A DNA stretch of 64,000 nucleotides, taken from NCBI RefSeq assembly GCF_003597395.2, contig NC_133777.1, positions 12,744,398-12,808,397 on the forward strand. The letters run 5' to 3'. The translations under genes and the position numbers were made by a program. Under the pieces are notes generated by a model. The model searched no databases. It saw only the letters and a program-made list of their open reading frames with translations, and was not told the origin of the DNA. Shown piece by piece: positions 11,511-23,119 of this stretch; within the stretch, counting starts at the first letter, position 1, and every line of letters starts with the position of its first letter. This DNA comes from Chelonoidis abingdonii (Eukaryota > Chordata > Testudines > Testudinidae).

Positions 11511-11604
11511 CTGAGTTATGCTAATTGAGCATCAAGCCATACGGGGACTTGACCGAGGCAGAGCTGGATACTGAAACCTGATCTCCTGTGTCTCTAGTGC
11601 CCAA

Positions 11605-11801
11605 CAGTTCTCAAACTGGCGGTCATGAGGTTATTATGTGGGGAATTGTGAGCTGTCAGCCTCCATCCCAACCCCTGCTTTGCCTCCAGCATTTAGAATG
11701 GTGTTACAAATTAAAACCACTTTTTTTATATTTAAGGGTGATCACACTCAGAGGCTTGCTGTGTGCAAGGGGTCACAGATGCAAAAGACTGAGAACCCTT
11801 A
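11605..11801. mobile_element. Short hAT element, relative of the copy at 39748-39965
   Basis: Ends 'cagttctcaaact' and 'actgagaaccctta' are inverted. The interior is the reverse complement of the copy at 39748-39965, sharing 'aaaaccactttttttatatt' and 'tgctttgcctccagcattta'. The target duplication is not clean. Confidence 0.65.
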
Positions 11802-13283
11802 ACCCAAGAAGTGATCCCATCTCGAATATGGATTTTCTTCCATTGATCAGCGATACTCTGTCCTTCCTTTTGTGTCCCACGTTTCATCAATGGGTTCTAA
11901 GCTTTGAGCTTGAACTAGTGGATGGAGTAAAATGTGACATCTCCCATTGCTATAAAACATTTTAACAGAGCTTTTCCGGAAAGGTTTTTGGAAGCTTGCA
12001 CCTAGACAGTTCAGACAGTGTAAAAAAAAAAAAAAAAATCCCCCTAAATATTCTTGCGCGTTTAAGATAACATTTGTTTGTAAAGAGACAAACCTGGTAT
12101 TTTTTTTAATCTTTTCTGACAAAATTCACACAGTCTGATGTGCACTTTGGTAGAAATTGTGCTGAAATAGGCACTGCTTTGATCTGATCTCATTATTCTG
12201 AGAAAACTTAAAGCACAATAACATGATTGCAGAATTGCTTTACTGAGACTATGGTGCCAACCATCACTTGAGTCAGCCTCTGACAGGTTTATTCTTGTGG
12301 TTAAACACACTCTTTGCTGCCCGTGATGTTTATATTTGAGTCTTCTTCATGTGTTTGTGAAAGAAAGTCAGTTAACCGCACTTTCTGTACATCTTGGATG
12401 TGCGAGGGCCTAGCCAGGCCCCAAAGGGCCTTGGTTCAAAGAATAGGTTAGGGGTGCCCTTCTCAATTCCAAAATCTAAACTTTTTTGCTTACATTTACC
12501 AACTTAGAAAATCAGAATATATCCATCTTTTCCACAAATCCATGAACACAATATATAGGCTGTTTCTATACATTTTTGCAGGGTGTCCACACACACAAAC
12601 ATTCTATTTACATATTTATATAAAATTTAACTAAAATTGTTGTTTTCTAGTTTTTGGGTTGAGAACTATATCAAGCTTTTCTATCTTAAAGAGTAACTTG
12701 CAAAGTAACCATCAGGAAATTCAAAACATAAGGCTTTTGTGGCAACATTAACTCAGCCCTGTGGCACATTCTTAGCAATTTATATTCCTTTCTCACTCTT
12801 TAGTTTATATTTTATAACACTTCTTTTTCTCAAAATTATACAGTCTCCGGTAACGTTGTTGTAATGCTTATAAAGATGAAGTGAAAAAAGATTAAATGTT
12901 TCTTTACGTTTGCTTCTAACACCATTTTAGAGTAAGACTGAAAGAATTTTAAACGTCTAGTTTATTTCTCCACACTAAAGCGTATTGAAATGGAAAGAAT
13001 TAAAAAAAGCCAAATAATACATTCAACAAAGCAAAAGTAAAGGATATTGGAGAGTCTGTGAATAGCTCCATGTGGAACAAACGGGGAATTCATGGGGAAA
13101 ATTGGGGAGCTCATCATCACAGATTTATGAGGTTGCCAGATAGACAAAGGCAAAATGGGAGGAATAATGTCTATTTTTATTGGAATTTTTGAACTTTAGC
13201 ATTTATAAGTGCTACTTCCTCCCCCAGATATTAGTTTTGGTTAAAAATTGCTAGAGGAGTATTTAAACATTGTTACTATATAA

Positions 13284-13594
13284 CAGGGCTCGGCAACCTT
13301 TCAGAAGTGGTGTGCCGAGTTTTCATTTATTCACTCTAATTTAAGGTTTCACATGCCAGTAATACATTTTAATGGTTTTAGAAGGTCTCTTTCTATAAGT
13401 CTATAATATATAACTAAACTATTGTTGTATGTAAAGTAAATAAGGTTTTTAAAATGTTTAAGAAGCTTCATTTAAAATTAAATTAAAATGCAGAGCCCCC
13501 TGGACCGGTGGCCAGGTCCCGGGCAGTGTGAGTGTCACTGAAGATCATCTCACATGCCACCTTCGGCACGTGTGCCATAGGTTGCCTACCCCTG
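13284..13594. mobile_element. hAT non-autonomous element (311 bp) with perfect 8-bp TSD
   Basis: Starts CAGGGCTCGGCAACC and ends GGTTGCCTACCCCTG, imperfect inverted repeats. Perfect 8-bp target duplication CTATATAA at 13276-13283 and 13595-13602. Eight-base duplications and CAGGG ends are diagnostic of hAT. The interior is AT-rich and non-coding. Confidence 0.88.
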
Positions 13595-14713
13595 CTATAT
13601 AAGGTTTTTGTTCTCTGGGGTTACAGGTTAGCTTGATGATAAAACTGTGTCAACCATGAAAAATTGCTTAAAAGCTCATATGAAAAACTCTTAAGTGCAC
13701 TCCAGATTTTTTAAGAGCCTCTCTACTGAGAGAGAATATTTATTAACAAATTGATATAGTTCTTTATAATAACTACACACAAAACCCCCAAGAGGCCAAA
13801 AAAAGGGTTTAGAAGAGTTTGTCGAAAGGACTTTCCTGTAGTTTCACTTTTTGTTTTGTCATGTGTAAGCGGGGGAATGGTCCCACTATTGTGGGGAACT
13901 TTCCTGGCTTATACACTACCCCAGTGAAGTGAGCTAGCGAAAGGATCTGAATCGCTGCTCCTACTTCCTTTACCCAGAACCCCAAGGGCTCCCTTTCCAC
14001 TCCCCTGTGTGGCAGAGTCCTCGTAACCCCAACAAGACTGGGCCCAGGATTCTTGGGGGGCTCAACCCCCAACCCTGCTATGGTCATCTAGGACAGGGGC
14101 TAGAGTGTCCCCACTCTGGGGTGCTCTCTCAGTACTGGATGCTCCCCAGACCCACTGAGGATTACATACAATTCAAAGCAAATACAATTTATTAAACAGC
14201 AATCAATAAAAAAAAACAAGGAAAAAATGGGAAAGGTTAAAGGAAAACACATAATCCCATCCTGTGGCATGGGGACATCACAACTGGCGTCTCTGGAATA
14301 TAAGGGAAGTTCAGTCTGTTCCTCACAAGTCCCAGGCCCCTTCTCAAGCCCTGGCAGTGCTGCAGGGATGCTGTGGGTCGGGCACTTGCTCTGACGGTGG
14401 CCACATGCTCTCAGGCTCTAGATGGCAGGACCCTTCTTCCTAGCATCGCTCCCGCCCCATCGGGGTTATGATCCCCCTCCAGTTCTGGCCTGCAGAGCCT
14501 CTTGGCTGGGGCGTCTCCCTGCTCTGGGCCTGTTGCCCAAGGTCCCCCTCGCTCTCCCTAGCTGCTCACTGCACCCAACTCCGGACTGCTTCAGCCCCAG
14601 CTCCACTCTGCATCAGCTCCAGCTCCAGACTGCCTCAGCACAGCTGCTGCTGCTCTGCCATCAGCTCCCTGGGCTGCTTCTCTGGCCCCTCTGGCTCTGG
14701 CTGCTACAGCTCT

Positions 14714-15059
14714 CAGGGGCGGCTCAAGACTCCAGCACGCCAAGCGTGTGCTTCAGGTGGCAAGCCGCGGAGGGGGGCGCTCTGCTGGTTGCCGCTAGGG
14801 CGGCAGGCAGGCAGGCAGGCAGCCTTCGGTGGCATGCCTGTGGAGGGTCTGCTGGTCCCGTGGCTTTGGTGGACCTCCTGCAGGCGTGTCTGCGGAGGGT
14901 CCGCTGCTCCCGCGGCTTCGGTGGAGCCGCAGGAGCAGCGGACCCTCCGCAGGCATGGCTGCAGGAGGTCAATCGGAGTTGCGGGACCGGCGACTGGCAG
15001 AGCGCCCGCCGCAGCCTGACACCATGCTTGGAGCGGTGAAATAGCAAGAGCCGCCCCTG
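14714..15059. mobile_element. GC-rich foldback hAT element, family A, copy 2
   Basis: 346 bp with perfect 12-base ends CAGGGGCGGCTC and GAGCCGCCCCTG. Perfect 8-bp target duplication ACAGCTCT at 14706-14713 and 15060-15067. The interior repeats, in both orientations, a motif of the form 'cccgcggcttcggtggac' next to 'cctccgcaggc'. No transposase. It lies inside the LTR at 13864-15595 and is therefore younger than it. Confidence 0.92.
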
Positions 15060-15232
15060 ACAGCTCTGCTCTGTGGGCTGCTTCTGTGACTCTGCTCCCA
15101 GCACTGATCTGCTTCCTAGGCTGCTTTTCTGGCCCCTCTGGGTCTGGCAGGGCTCTGCTCCCCAGCTCAGCTTGGATCCCTGCTCTTTCCTTAGTTTGGC
15201 CCCACTCTGTCTGACCCAGGAAGTTCTAGCTA

Positions 15233-15351
15233 GGGTGACCAGACAGCAAGTGTGAAAAATCGAGACGGGGTGGGTGGGTAATAGGAGCTTATATAAGACA
15301 AAGACTCCAAAACCGGGACTGTCCCTATAAAATCGGGACATCTGGTCAACC
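15233..15351. mobile_element. 119-bp TA-flanked element (Tc1/mariner-type), copy 1
   Basis: Ends GGGTGACCAGA and TCTGGTCAACC are inverted. TA lies on both sides (15231-15232 and 15352-15353). Related copies are at 41528-41646 (opposite orientation) and 47292-47412. The interior has 'gggactgtccctataaaatc'. A TA target duplication and short inverted ends suggest a Tc1/mariner MITE. Nested in the LTR element. Confidence 0.85.
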
Positions 15352-15939
15352 TAATTCCAGCTCACACGGAGAGTGGAGTCGCCCCCCCCCCGCCCCCGGC
15401 CACCTGACTCCGTGATTAGCCTGCCTGCCCTGTCAATCAGGCTGACCTGGAGCACTGGCCTCTCCCCATTATTCCTGGGGTCTGTCAGTCTCAGGATCCT
15501 GATTTCCCATTGGTCTTCCTCTTTCTTTTGGCACTGGGAATTAGCCCACCAAAACACCTCCACTGAATGTTAGTAAGGAGACGACACCCCTTACACATGT
15601 ATGCTAAGTGGTGTGCTGACAGATCGGTATTGTAAGTGCACAAGCAAACTTGCAACATACTTTGCTACATATACTTAATTTTGTTTTGATAACTCATGAA
15701 TTAATTTAGCACCAATTAAGGTTTGTTTACACCAGATTACACCAATGATTCATTCCACTGTCTGAGACAGGATACCGGACTGCAAGTACAAGATGCTTCA
15801 CCAGAAGGTGCAATACCACAGCGAACAACCTCTCCATAGGGAGGTGTGTTCCAAATCCCAGCAGTCAGTGGTTGGTTTAAACACTGAAGCATGAGAGAGA
15901 TAAATATTCATTTTTAAAAAATCCTACGTGAGAAATTTC

Positions 15940-16445
15940 AGGGAGATCTAACAAAGCTAGGTGATTGAGCAACATGATAACAGATGAAGTTCAGTGCTGA
16001 CAAATGCAAGTTAAGGCACATTGGAAAGAATAAATGTGAACTACTCATACACACTGCTGGGTTCTACATTGCTGACTACTAAATTAACAGGACAGAAACC
16101 TAGGCATCCCTGTGACAAGTACAATGGAAATTGGAAATCTTTGCTCAGTATGCTGGGGCAATCAACAAAACAAAGAGGTAGGATATATGGGGACATCCCA
16201 CAAAATACTAAAGTTAGCATAACACCATAGATATGGACACTGTGTCCTCAACTCAAATAGTGTGTGCAGCCCAGGTAATCCTCCCCCCCGCCTCCGAAAT
16301 AGAAATAGCAAAACCAGAAGGGGTTCTGAGTGATAATGAAAATGACTGAGGCAGGCAGAGACTGTTGCATGAAGAGAGAATTAAACTGTAGTTCACAGAG
16401 GAAATGAATCAGAGGGGACTTAAGAAAGGTGCACACAATAATTAA
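15940..16445 (+). repeat. Degenerate CR1 LINE fragment (3' coding end and beyond)
   Basis: Phrases such as 'gatgaagttcagtgctgaca', 'aatgcaagttaaggcacatt' and 'agtgtgtgcagcccaggtaa' follow the order of the C-terminal reverse-transcriptase region of chicken-repeat-1 LINEs. Many stops and indels make it non-functional. Identification is from memory of the family. Confidence 0.6.
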
Positions 16446-16645
16446 TGGTAAATTGGGGGCTGCTGTTTACTGCCACCCATGCAAGTGGGACACTCATGGC
16501 AGTGGAGAGGCAGCAGATTTAAAAAGGCTACAGATATTTTGCTTTACACAACATATTGTTAAAGTTTCACAGTTTGGTAGACAACAAACAAGAATTATCC
16601 AATTATCTGAATAACTAGAAGATTCATGGCTATTGTCAACAGTAT

Positions 16646-17872
16646 TCAAAAAATGAAAAATTTGTCTACCTGAGGAAATTGACTGGAATACCTGTTCTGG
16701 AATAAAGTGATTTTTATTTCAAAATAGCTGGAAGAGCCACCCCGCTCCGTTTGCCCTTGTAGTCTTCCAAGAGTTTGTCTATGAAGCCTCATGTTTCTGG
16801 GCACAAACAAAGCAATAAGTGGGGCGTGGGCAGATGCACCTTCCTCAATGAATGGGTTCCCATTTGCTTGAGTTTCTTGATCTAGTTCTGAAGCATCAAC
16901 CCCAGCTGGAGGCAGGATAGTGGCCTGGCTGCTGGATAGGGCAGTTCTTGTGTCACAAGCTGGTGTCCCTGTTGCCAGGCAATGTCCTGTGGCAGGTTGT
17001 CCTGCAGACTGCTCACATGCAGGTTGTAAGTGCCTGCACATTCTGGGTGGCTCCAGTTCCCCCTCAAGCACCTGGGCTGCAGCAAGGCAGCAGCTGTGGG
17101 GCTAGTGGTTTGTGGGCGAGAGGGTTGCAGCCTCAAGACAGAGACAGTGGCGGGGGATGGGCAGGGGCTGATTTCTAACACACACACTGCTATCAGAATA
17201 AGAGACACCCATACCGATATGTGTCACAGCACATCCCTGTAGGAGATATCAGAGAAATTGACTGTTGCCCCAGACACAGGCTGCCCTGGAAGATGATCGC
17301 CCCTGACAACCCTTTCCCTGGAGCCATTCAGCTCAACCACAGTTGGGCCTGAGGATCCCCTTTTGGTCCCTTGCACTCCACACTCCTACCCTGCACCCCC
17401 AGTCCAGCTCAGCCTGCCCCCGCTGGTCAGCCCCCAGTAACATCCACACCACCCGGTCCACCTGCCGCACTTTATCAGATGAGCTCCTCAGTGCCTCAAT
17501 GTATGAGTCCAGACAGCAGCGGCCGGGGCAGGGGCTAGGGTCTTCCTGGGCAGCAGACCTGTGTGGGGATTGGACACAGACCAGCGGGTGGGCAGGGCAC
17601 TGACCTGGAGTCAGATGGGTTGCTATACTTGTGTCTGAAGCCCCAGGTAGCAGCACACTGGTGGTACTGGCAGTAGCGGCTCCTAGCCACTCGATGTCTG
17701 AGGAGTTGTGGCCTTGATCTTCCTCATGCTGGGGATGAGGAGTACCTGGGGTGGGCGCGGAAGCGTTTCCCCGGCAGGAGGCCACATTCTGCTCTGTCCT
17801 TGGAGCCTCGTCTGCCAATAGGTAGACTGTGGCCTTACTACAACGGAGCCGAAGGTCGAGTGGGCCCCTCAA
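16646..17872 (-). other. Unidentified antisense open-frame block
   Basis: A GC-richer island of about 1.2 kb in AT-rich intron has unusually long minus-strand frames: 179 codons (17872-17333), 108 codons (17208-16882) and 141 codons (17071-16646). Visible peptide features include CLDSYIEALRSSSDKVRQVD and HRQTLGRLQGQTERG. Between the first and later frames, near 17247, the minus strand reads 'tctctgatatctcctacag', an acceptor-like sequence. I do not recognise a family. It could be a decayed transposon gene, a retrocopy, or chance. No function is proposed. Confidence 0.3.
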
Positions 17873-18008
17873 ACCTCATGGGCACTATTTTTGTACTTTG
17901 AACTCACTCATGTTCTGAGATCACCCGATGCAAAAAATTAAAGTGTGTCTTTGTTTACACACCTCTCAAATATTTTAATTACCCTGCAGGTATGTCTATA
18001 ATCTAGCC

Positions 18009-18137
18009 CAGTAGTTTTCAACCTTTTTCCATTTGCAGACCCCTATAAAATTTTGAATGGAGGTGTGGATCCCTTTGGAAATTTAGACATAGTCTGTGGA
18101 CCCCAAGGGTTTGCAGAGCACAGAGTGAAAACCATTG
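18009..18137. mobile_element. hAT (Charlie-like) element, 129 bp, perfect 8-bp TSD
   Basis: Ends CAGTAGTTTTCAACC and GTGAAAACCATTG. Perfect 8-bp target duplication ATCTAGCC at 18001-18008 and 18138-18145. Shares ends with 4421-4551 and internal 'gtctgtggaccccaagggt'. Confidence 0.87.
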
Positions 18138-19581
18138 ATCTAGCCCCTGGTAGCATCTTTGTTACCTTTGTGGTGGAAATATATGGGACCTGCATCACTC
18201 CACCTAACTCAACAGAGTAACACAAATGTAAGTGGGAGGAGAACCAGACTGGCGGTGCTGGCTTATGAAAACTGTGTTCCTCTCTTAGGGCCTGATGCTG
18301 CAAAGTACTGAGCACTTGCAACTCCCAGGGATCTTGATAGGGCTGGAGGGTGCTTGGTGCCAGACAAGATGTGCTGAGCATTTCACAGGATCATGGATAT
18401 AGTCCAGGCTTGAGCCTTGGTTGTGTCCCAGAGCCTCCTAGGATGGTAGGCTCCACAGAATGAAAGGAGCCCATAGGGTCTGGAAGCTGGATTCCAACCC
18501 TGTAACAGTAGAATTGTCGCTGGTTCTTGGGACTAGGGTCTCCCTGGGAATAGGATTTCTCCTCCTGTGCAGATGTGGCAGAACTTGTAAAATACAATGG
18601 GGCATAGTGGTTATAAAATGCGTTTGACCAGGCAATTCATTTTGCTTAATTGGTTTTAAATCAGAACAACAAAACTGCAGGTTGATGTGGATAACCCATA
18701 TTCCTCTTTTGATGTGTTCCTGGGGATGCAGCTCATGGTCCTCTCCTTAAGACAGACTCTGCCAGTGGATCCCAAGAGACAGCTCCAAGCTAGCATGAGA
18801 GAACCACAGAGACTACCTACAGTTGAGTTTCTTTGACCAACCCCTCCTAACCCGATTCCGGTTGTTCAGCTGCACTAATTGCAATACAAGGGGGCCATTA
18901 AATATGCATAAGAAGAAAAAAGCACATTCTCTTGCCTTTTATAAATAATTACTGCTCTGTATAGAGTAAATGTTTAGCATAATTACTGCAAGAGAATAAA
19001 CAAGTTATATCAGTTTTCAAGAAGATGATAGTTCCCCATATTCATTAACAGCCTGATCCTGTGAGGGGCAGAGTGCCTCACTGCTCCTGCTGACTAGGAT
19101 GGGGTGGGGGAAGGGGTTAAAAAGGAAGTTCAGCTGCTCCAAGGAGGCAATTTGCATTTGAGTTGGAATAGCAAGTGCTGATATTTATTACTGGGCATTC
19201 AAACAGAGATCGTTGCATTGGCATTAGCAGTGACGCAGTGCAAGACGCTGGCATGTGTGTCCTGCTGTAACGCCTGCTATTTTTCTCTGTTAATCTCCTT
19301 CAATTACTTTAACTCTGCATTTATCAGTAGAATGTGACGTCTCTCGTTTGTGGTGCTAAGGAACAAAACCGATTCAGTGAGAGTGGAATCAAGTTTAAAG
19401 TGCCCTTGCTAGTTGTCAGCTCAGAGGCCGGCACTGTAAACAGTGGGGTGTTGCTCAGCAGAAACTCAGAGCTGTAGCTCAAACATTCATCTTCTGCTCA
19501 AGCAAAGCCTGAAAACCCTTCTGGTTCAGATGCCTTTTCTACCTTGGTTACTTTGGGGCCCTGTGTAGAATTCCTTTATTC

Positions 19582-19640
19582 TAATCATAGAAATGTAGGT
19601 CTGGAAGAGACCTCAAGAGGTCATCTAATCCAGCCCTTTG
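19582..19640 (-). repeat. CR1 3'-end fragment, antisense
   Basis: 'aatcatagaaatgtaggtct' followed by 'ggaagagacctcaagaggtc' is the reverse complement of a CR1 3' terminus, whose last bases are ATTCTATG-type octamers. Severe 5' truncation to about 60 bases is usual for CR1. Confidence 0.8.
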
Positions 19641-20124
19641 ATGATATCTCTTTATCTGGCTTTTTCTTGGCATAATAATGTGGGGATTTTTTTATTATTA
19701 TTATTGTGATGTGTATACTATAATAATTGTTTTCTGCAGTGCCTGAGCACCTTAGTGGGACAAAGGTTTTATCATAAAAGTTAGAATTTCTTCTCTTTGT
19801 TTCATGAACAAATGCTGACAATGAAGAGAGAGAAACTTTACAGCGGTTAGGTTCACTATGACTGTGCATGCAAATCCAGTAACTGTGCATGAGGGAGCCC
19901 TTTGCATGGTCATTTTCAATGTAAATTAGACACATAAACTTGTCTGCCTTTTGCATGTACGTTTGCACATCAGATGCCTTCAAAATCAGGCTCTGTCTCA
20001 TAAAGCCCTTCTGGTCTCTGGGGGATCTCCAAATTCCACTGTCTTTTAGTCCACTCTTCCCCTCGCTAAATTCTGTACTCCAATAAGCTGTACTAAAGCA
20101 ATACTATTTTCTTTTGTCTTTCAG

Positions 20125-20255
20125 ATCCAGACTGGGCATCGCATACCCTAGGAGTGTTTATCTGTTTAAATTGTTCAGGAATCCATCGCAATATTCCACA
20201 AGTCAGCAAAGTGAAATCAGTCCGTTTAGATTCGTGGGATGATGTTCAAGTTGAG
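20125..20255 (+). CDS. ADAP1: ADAP1 coding exon 2 (ArfGAP core)
   Basis: 131 bases preceded by TTTCAG and followed by GTATAC. It completes codon 29 and encodes 44 residues from DPDWASHTLGVFICLNCSG to DSWDDVQVE. Cys42 and Cys45 complete the CX2CX16CX2C zinc finger begun in exon 1 (Cys22, Cys25). The following GIHRN motif contains the arginine (Arg50) that ArfGAP proteins use to speed GTP hydrolysis on Arf. QVSKVKSVRLD is the conserved stretch after it. No stop or frameshift is seen, so the catalytic fold looks intact. Confidence 0.96.
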
Positions 20256-22838
20256 GTATACATTATTTTTTAACAAGTCACAAAAAATGTGATCCCATTT
20301 TTGACAACCTCAAATAAGCAGCAATGTTGGGCATATTTTATTTTCTCCCACAGAAATCTTGACTTTTTTTTTTGGTGTGAAAATTGCAAATTTCAAAAAC
20401 TTTTAACCAGTCCTGATGCTAACTCATGTCATTTTAGTTGCATTCTGTCATCTCCAGTATGTTGGCTATTTGGGCCTGAAAGTCCTCGAATCCCATCTTG
20501 CAGAATTGGGCTCTTACGTTGCGCTCTCTGTAACAGAGACCTTAACTCTTCTCTGTATGAAAAACACCTTGCTAGCTGGCTGTGGTGTTATAATAATAAT
20601 TAATAAATCTAACTAGAAAACCTGTAGGCTCTCATGTATATTGTACTCTACGGTATGAGCAGTGCTACCAACTCTCAATTTCATCATGAATCCTATGATT
20701 GGTGTTTTTTCTTAAAGCCCCAGCTCTTGGAGTCATGTGATATACATCAGAAAATGAGCTTTCATTAAAAAAAAAAAGTTTCCAGCCTTCATGGCTATAG
20801 AGAAAAATTAGAATACAGGAACCCTAAAGCCTCAAACCATATAAAAGAACCCTAATGTTGGTATTTTTAGAGACTTGTGATATTTATGCAAATATCATGA
20901 TTTTGGGGGTTTTACTCATATTTTTTGAATGCATAAGAATCTCTAGGAGGAAATACAGCTTCATAGAGAGCAGAGGCTTTCTCTGTGTTTATGTTTATCA
21001 TTGAATTTGTACTGAATTTTGTGAGCAGGTATGTGTCTATCTCTGCAGAGTTTTCAGCTTAGCAATTTCTATCCTCGATCAGAAGGGAATGAAGACAGAT
21101 GTTGCCATGACAGACTAATTAACAAGTCCATGTTCCAACATTGTCGTTTCTGATGTAATTGTAGGATGAAGGTTTAAAGTCACTTTGAAACTAAACTGTC
21201 AATCTATGTCCTGTAGTTTCTTCTCCAGGAGACCAAGGTTCTAACCTTCCTTGTGATGCTGCTTTCGGGTAAAACTCTGGACAAGTCATGTAAGCCCAGG
21301 GTTTCAAAAGTGGGTATTGACTTTGATTCTTCCATTCCAGAGACCAGTTTGAGGCATGTGGGGTGGGATGTGATTTTTTTTCAGGAGTGATGAGCTTCCA
21401 TACCTCCCTTGTGGATGCTCAGTACCACTGAATATCACACACAAGGCGTCTTGAGCTAGTCGCCCAAACTCAGAGGCCACTTATGAAAATATTGCATGAA
21501 ATCCTGGCTCTTTGATGTCACTGGAAAAATTCTCATTGACTTGGGTCAATGGGGACAGGATTTCATCACTTGATCTTAACCTCTCTGATCTTCATTTTCC
21601 CTGAATGTGAAATAGGGGTGGTGTGTTGATCAATTACATTTTGCCTGCAAACTGCTATGAGTGCAAATTACATTTGTGCCACTGAGTGTCAGAGGCAGGG
21701 GAACAGCTGCTTCTCCTTCTCTCTGCGGTATAGCACCAGGAAGTGCAGTCCGCAAAGGCACGTACCTATGGAGAGTGAGCATAGTGAGACCTAGAGGCTG
21801 GTCAGGGGAATCATTCGCTGGTGAGTATTGCAAGGGCTCTTGTCAATATAGCTCTTAAATTCTGCTTCCTTGTATAACAGTGGGGCCGGAATTGGATTAA
21901 GACACAAACTAATTGCTGTGTCCAGCACATTCTCATGCACCATCAGCCACAGGGGACTCTTCCAGGAAGTATAGGTTACTGGAGTGGCTTTGCACAGAAG
22001 CGTCACCCTTCATCTTTATGCTGATCACTTAATCTTTTGCAGGGAGCAAAAGTACATACAGATTTCTTTAAAACAATAATAAAATCAGAGGACCTTTTTC
22101 TGACTGTGTCATCTGGCTAGGGTAGAAATGTTAAGGAGCAGATTCAGTGCCAGATTCTGCCATTGAACATGCCCAAATAAAGGCAGAATTCGGCTTGGAG
22201 AATCTGCCAGTGTGAAATGGGAGAGATCTGCCCGTAGTTACATGCATTGATGTACTATTGAAACCAGTGGGGTTCACACATGTGACCAAGGGCAGAATTT
22301 GGCCCCAGGGAAGTTAAGGGGATGAAATGTCCAATCTTGATGGAAGAGGTTGTTCCCAAGTTTGTAGCAGCCTATGTAGTCACCTGCCTGAGACATGGAA
22401 ACCCACTTAAATAGCAGCTGGACTTGGGTGACTTGAGGGCGCTCCTTCTGTATATGAGAAACAAACTGCTCTGGGCCAGATGTACGTCTGTTGGTGTTGA
22501 GAAAGCAGCTCTTTATCTTCTGTGCCTCTCTTTCCCTATCAGTAAAAAGGACATAATGATACAACTTGGCAACAGAGAGTGAAACGAATGGAACATTTAC
22601 AGGGTGCTTTTCAATCCTGTGATGTAAAGTGTTATAGAAGTGCAATCAATGGGTGCTATCCTGCAGACACACTACTACAAGATCTTCCATAAGACGCCTC
22701 AATGAACTGTTGTCATATGTGTGTGCAGAACTGGGTACTGTTACTACTCTGTAGAACCAGACACGGGTGAAGGAACCAGAGCTAAAATTGCTTAATTTTT
22801 TTCTCTTTCTCTCTTCTTTTTTTTTCCCCCTCCTACAG
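20256..22838 (+). other. ADAP1: ADAP1 intron 2 (2.6 kb)
   Basis: Donor GTATAC at 20256; acceptor at the end of a long pyrimidine tract, CTCCTACAG. AT-rich, with a short poly-A run near 20767 and no well-defined transposon. A degenerate short palindrome near 22255-22310 ('gaaaccagtggggttc...gggcagaatttggcccc') is the only repeat-like structure noted. Confidence 0.85.
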
Positions 22839-22930
22839 TTTATGGCCGCAAATGGAAACAATGTAGCAAAAGCAAGATATGAATCTAAAATACCACCATT
22901 TTATTACAAGCCAACATTTCCTGACTGTCA
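22839..22930 (+). CDS. ADAP1: ADAP1 coding exon 3 (ArfGAP C-terminal part)
   Basis: 92 bases, acceptor CTACAG, donor GTAAGT. Encodes 30 residues beginning FMAANGNNVAKARYESKIPP and ending FPDC, plus two bases of Gln completed in exon 4. 'EFMxxxGN' across the exon 2-3 junction and 'PPFYYKP' are standard ArfGAP helix and loop motifs. The exon is open, in phase and shows no lesion. It lies only about 190 bases upstream of a Penelope-like insertion. Confidence 0.96.
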
Positions 22931-23119
22931 GTAAGTAACTACATATTTTCACTGGTAAACAACATTTATTTGTTTGTGCAACTGCAGTCTCTGTAATATT
23001 TTAGTTTTCAGGGTTTTGTTTTGTTTTGAATTCACAGCGGGGTTTCAGTTATAAAGGGCCTTGAGAAGTTCCAGTCCTCTGGATTTATATGGTACGCTAG
23101 TAATAACTACAGTTGGATG

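Larger units (their letters stand above)
13864..15595 (-). mobile_element. LTR element (probable solo LTR, antisense) carrying two nested insertions
   Basis: Left end TGTAAGCGGGGG and right end CCCCTTACA are inverted, TG...CA. CATG flanks both sides (13860-13863 and 15596-15599). Removing the nested hAT and TA element leaves about 1.26 kb, long for an LTR but possible. TTTATT at 14188-14193 is an AATAAA on the minus strand, suggesting antisense orientation. No retroviral protein is recognised. Open frames at 14422-15341 come from the LTR and the nested hAT. Confidence 0.6.
1872..20124 (+). other. ADAP1: ADAP1 intron 1 (18.3 kb)
   Basis: Bounded by a GTAAGG donor and a pyrimidine-rich TTTCAG acceptor. 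Apart from the separately listed repeats it holds no recognised exon. Unlisted parts, including 2460-4420, 5265-7225, 9985-11290, 11805-13280 and 18150-19580, are diffuse AT-rich intron or repeats too decayed to name. Open frames of 60-125 codons in it show no family resemblance. Confidence 0.85.
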
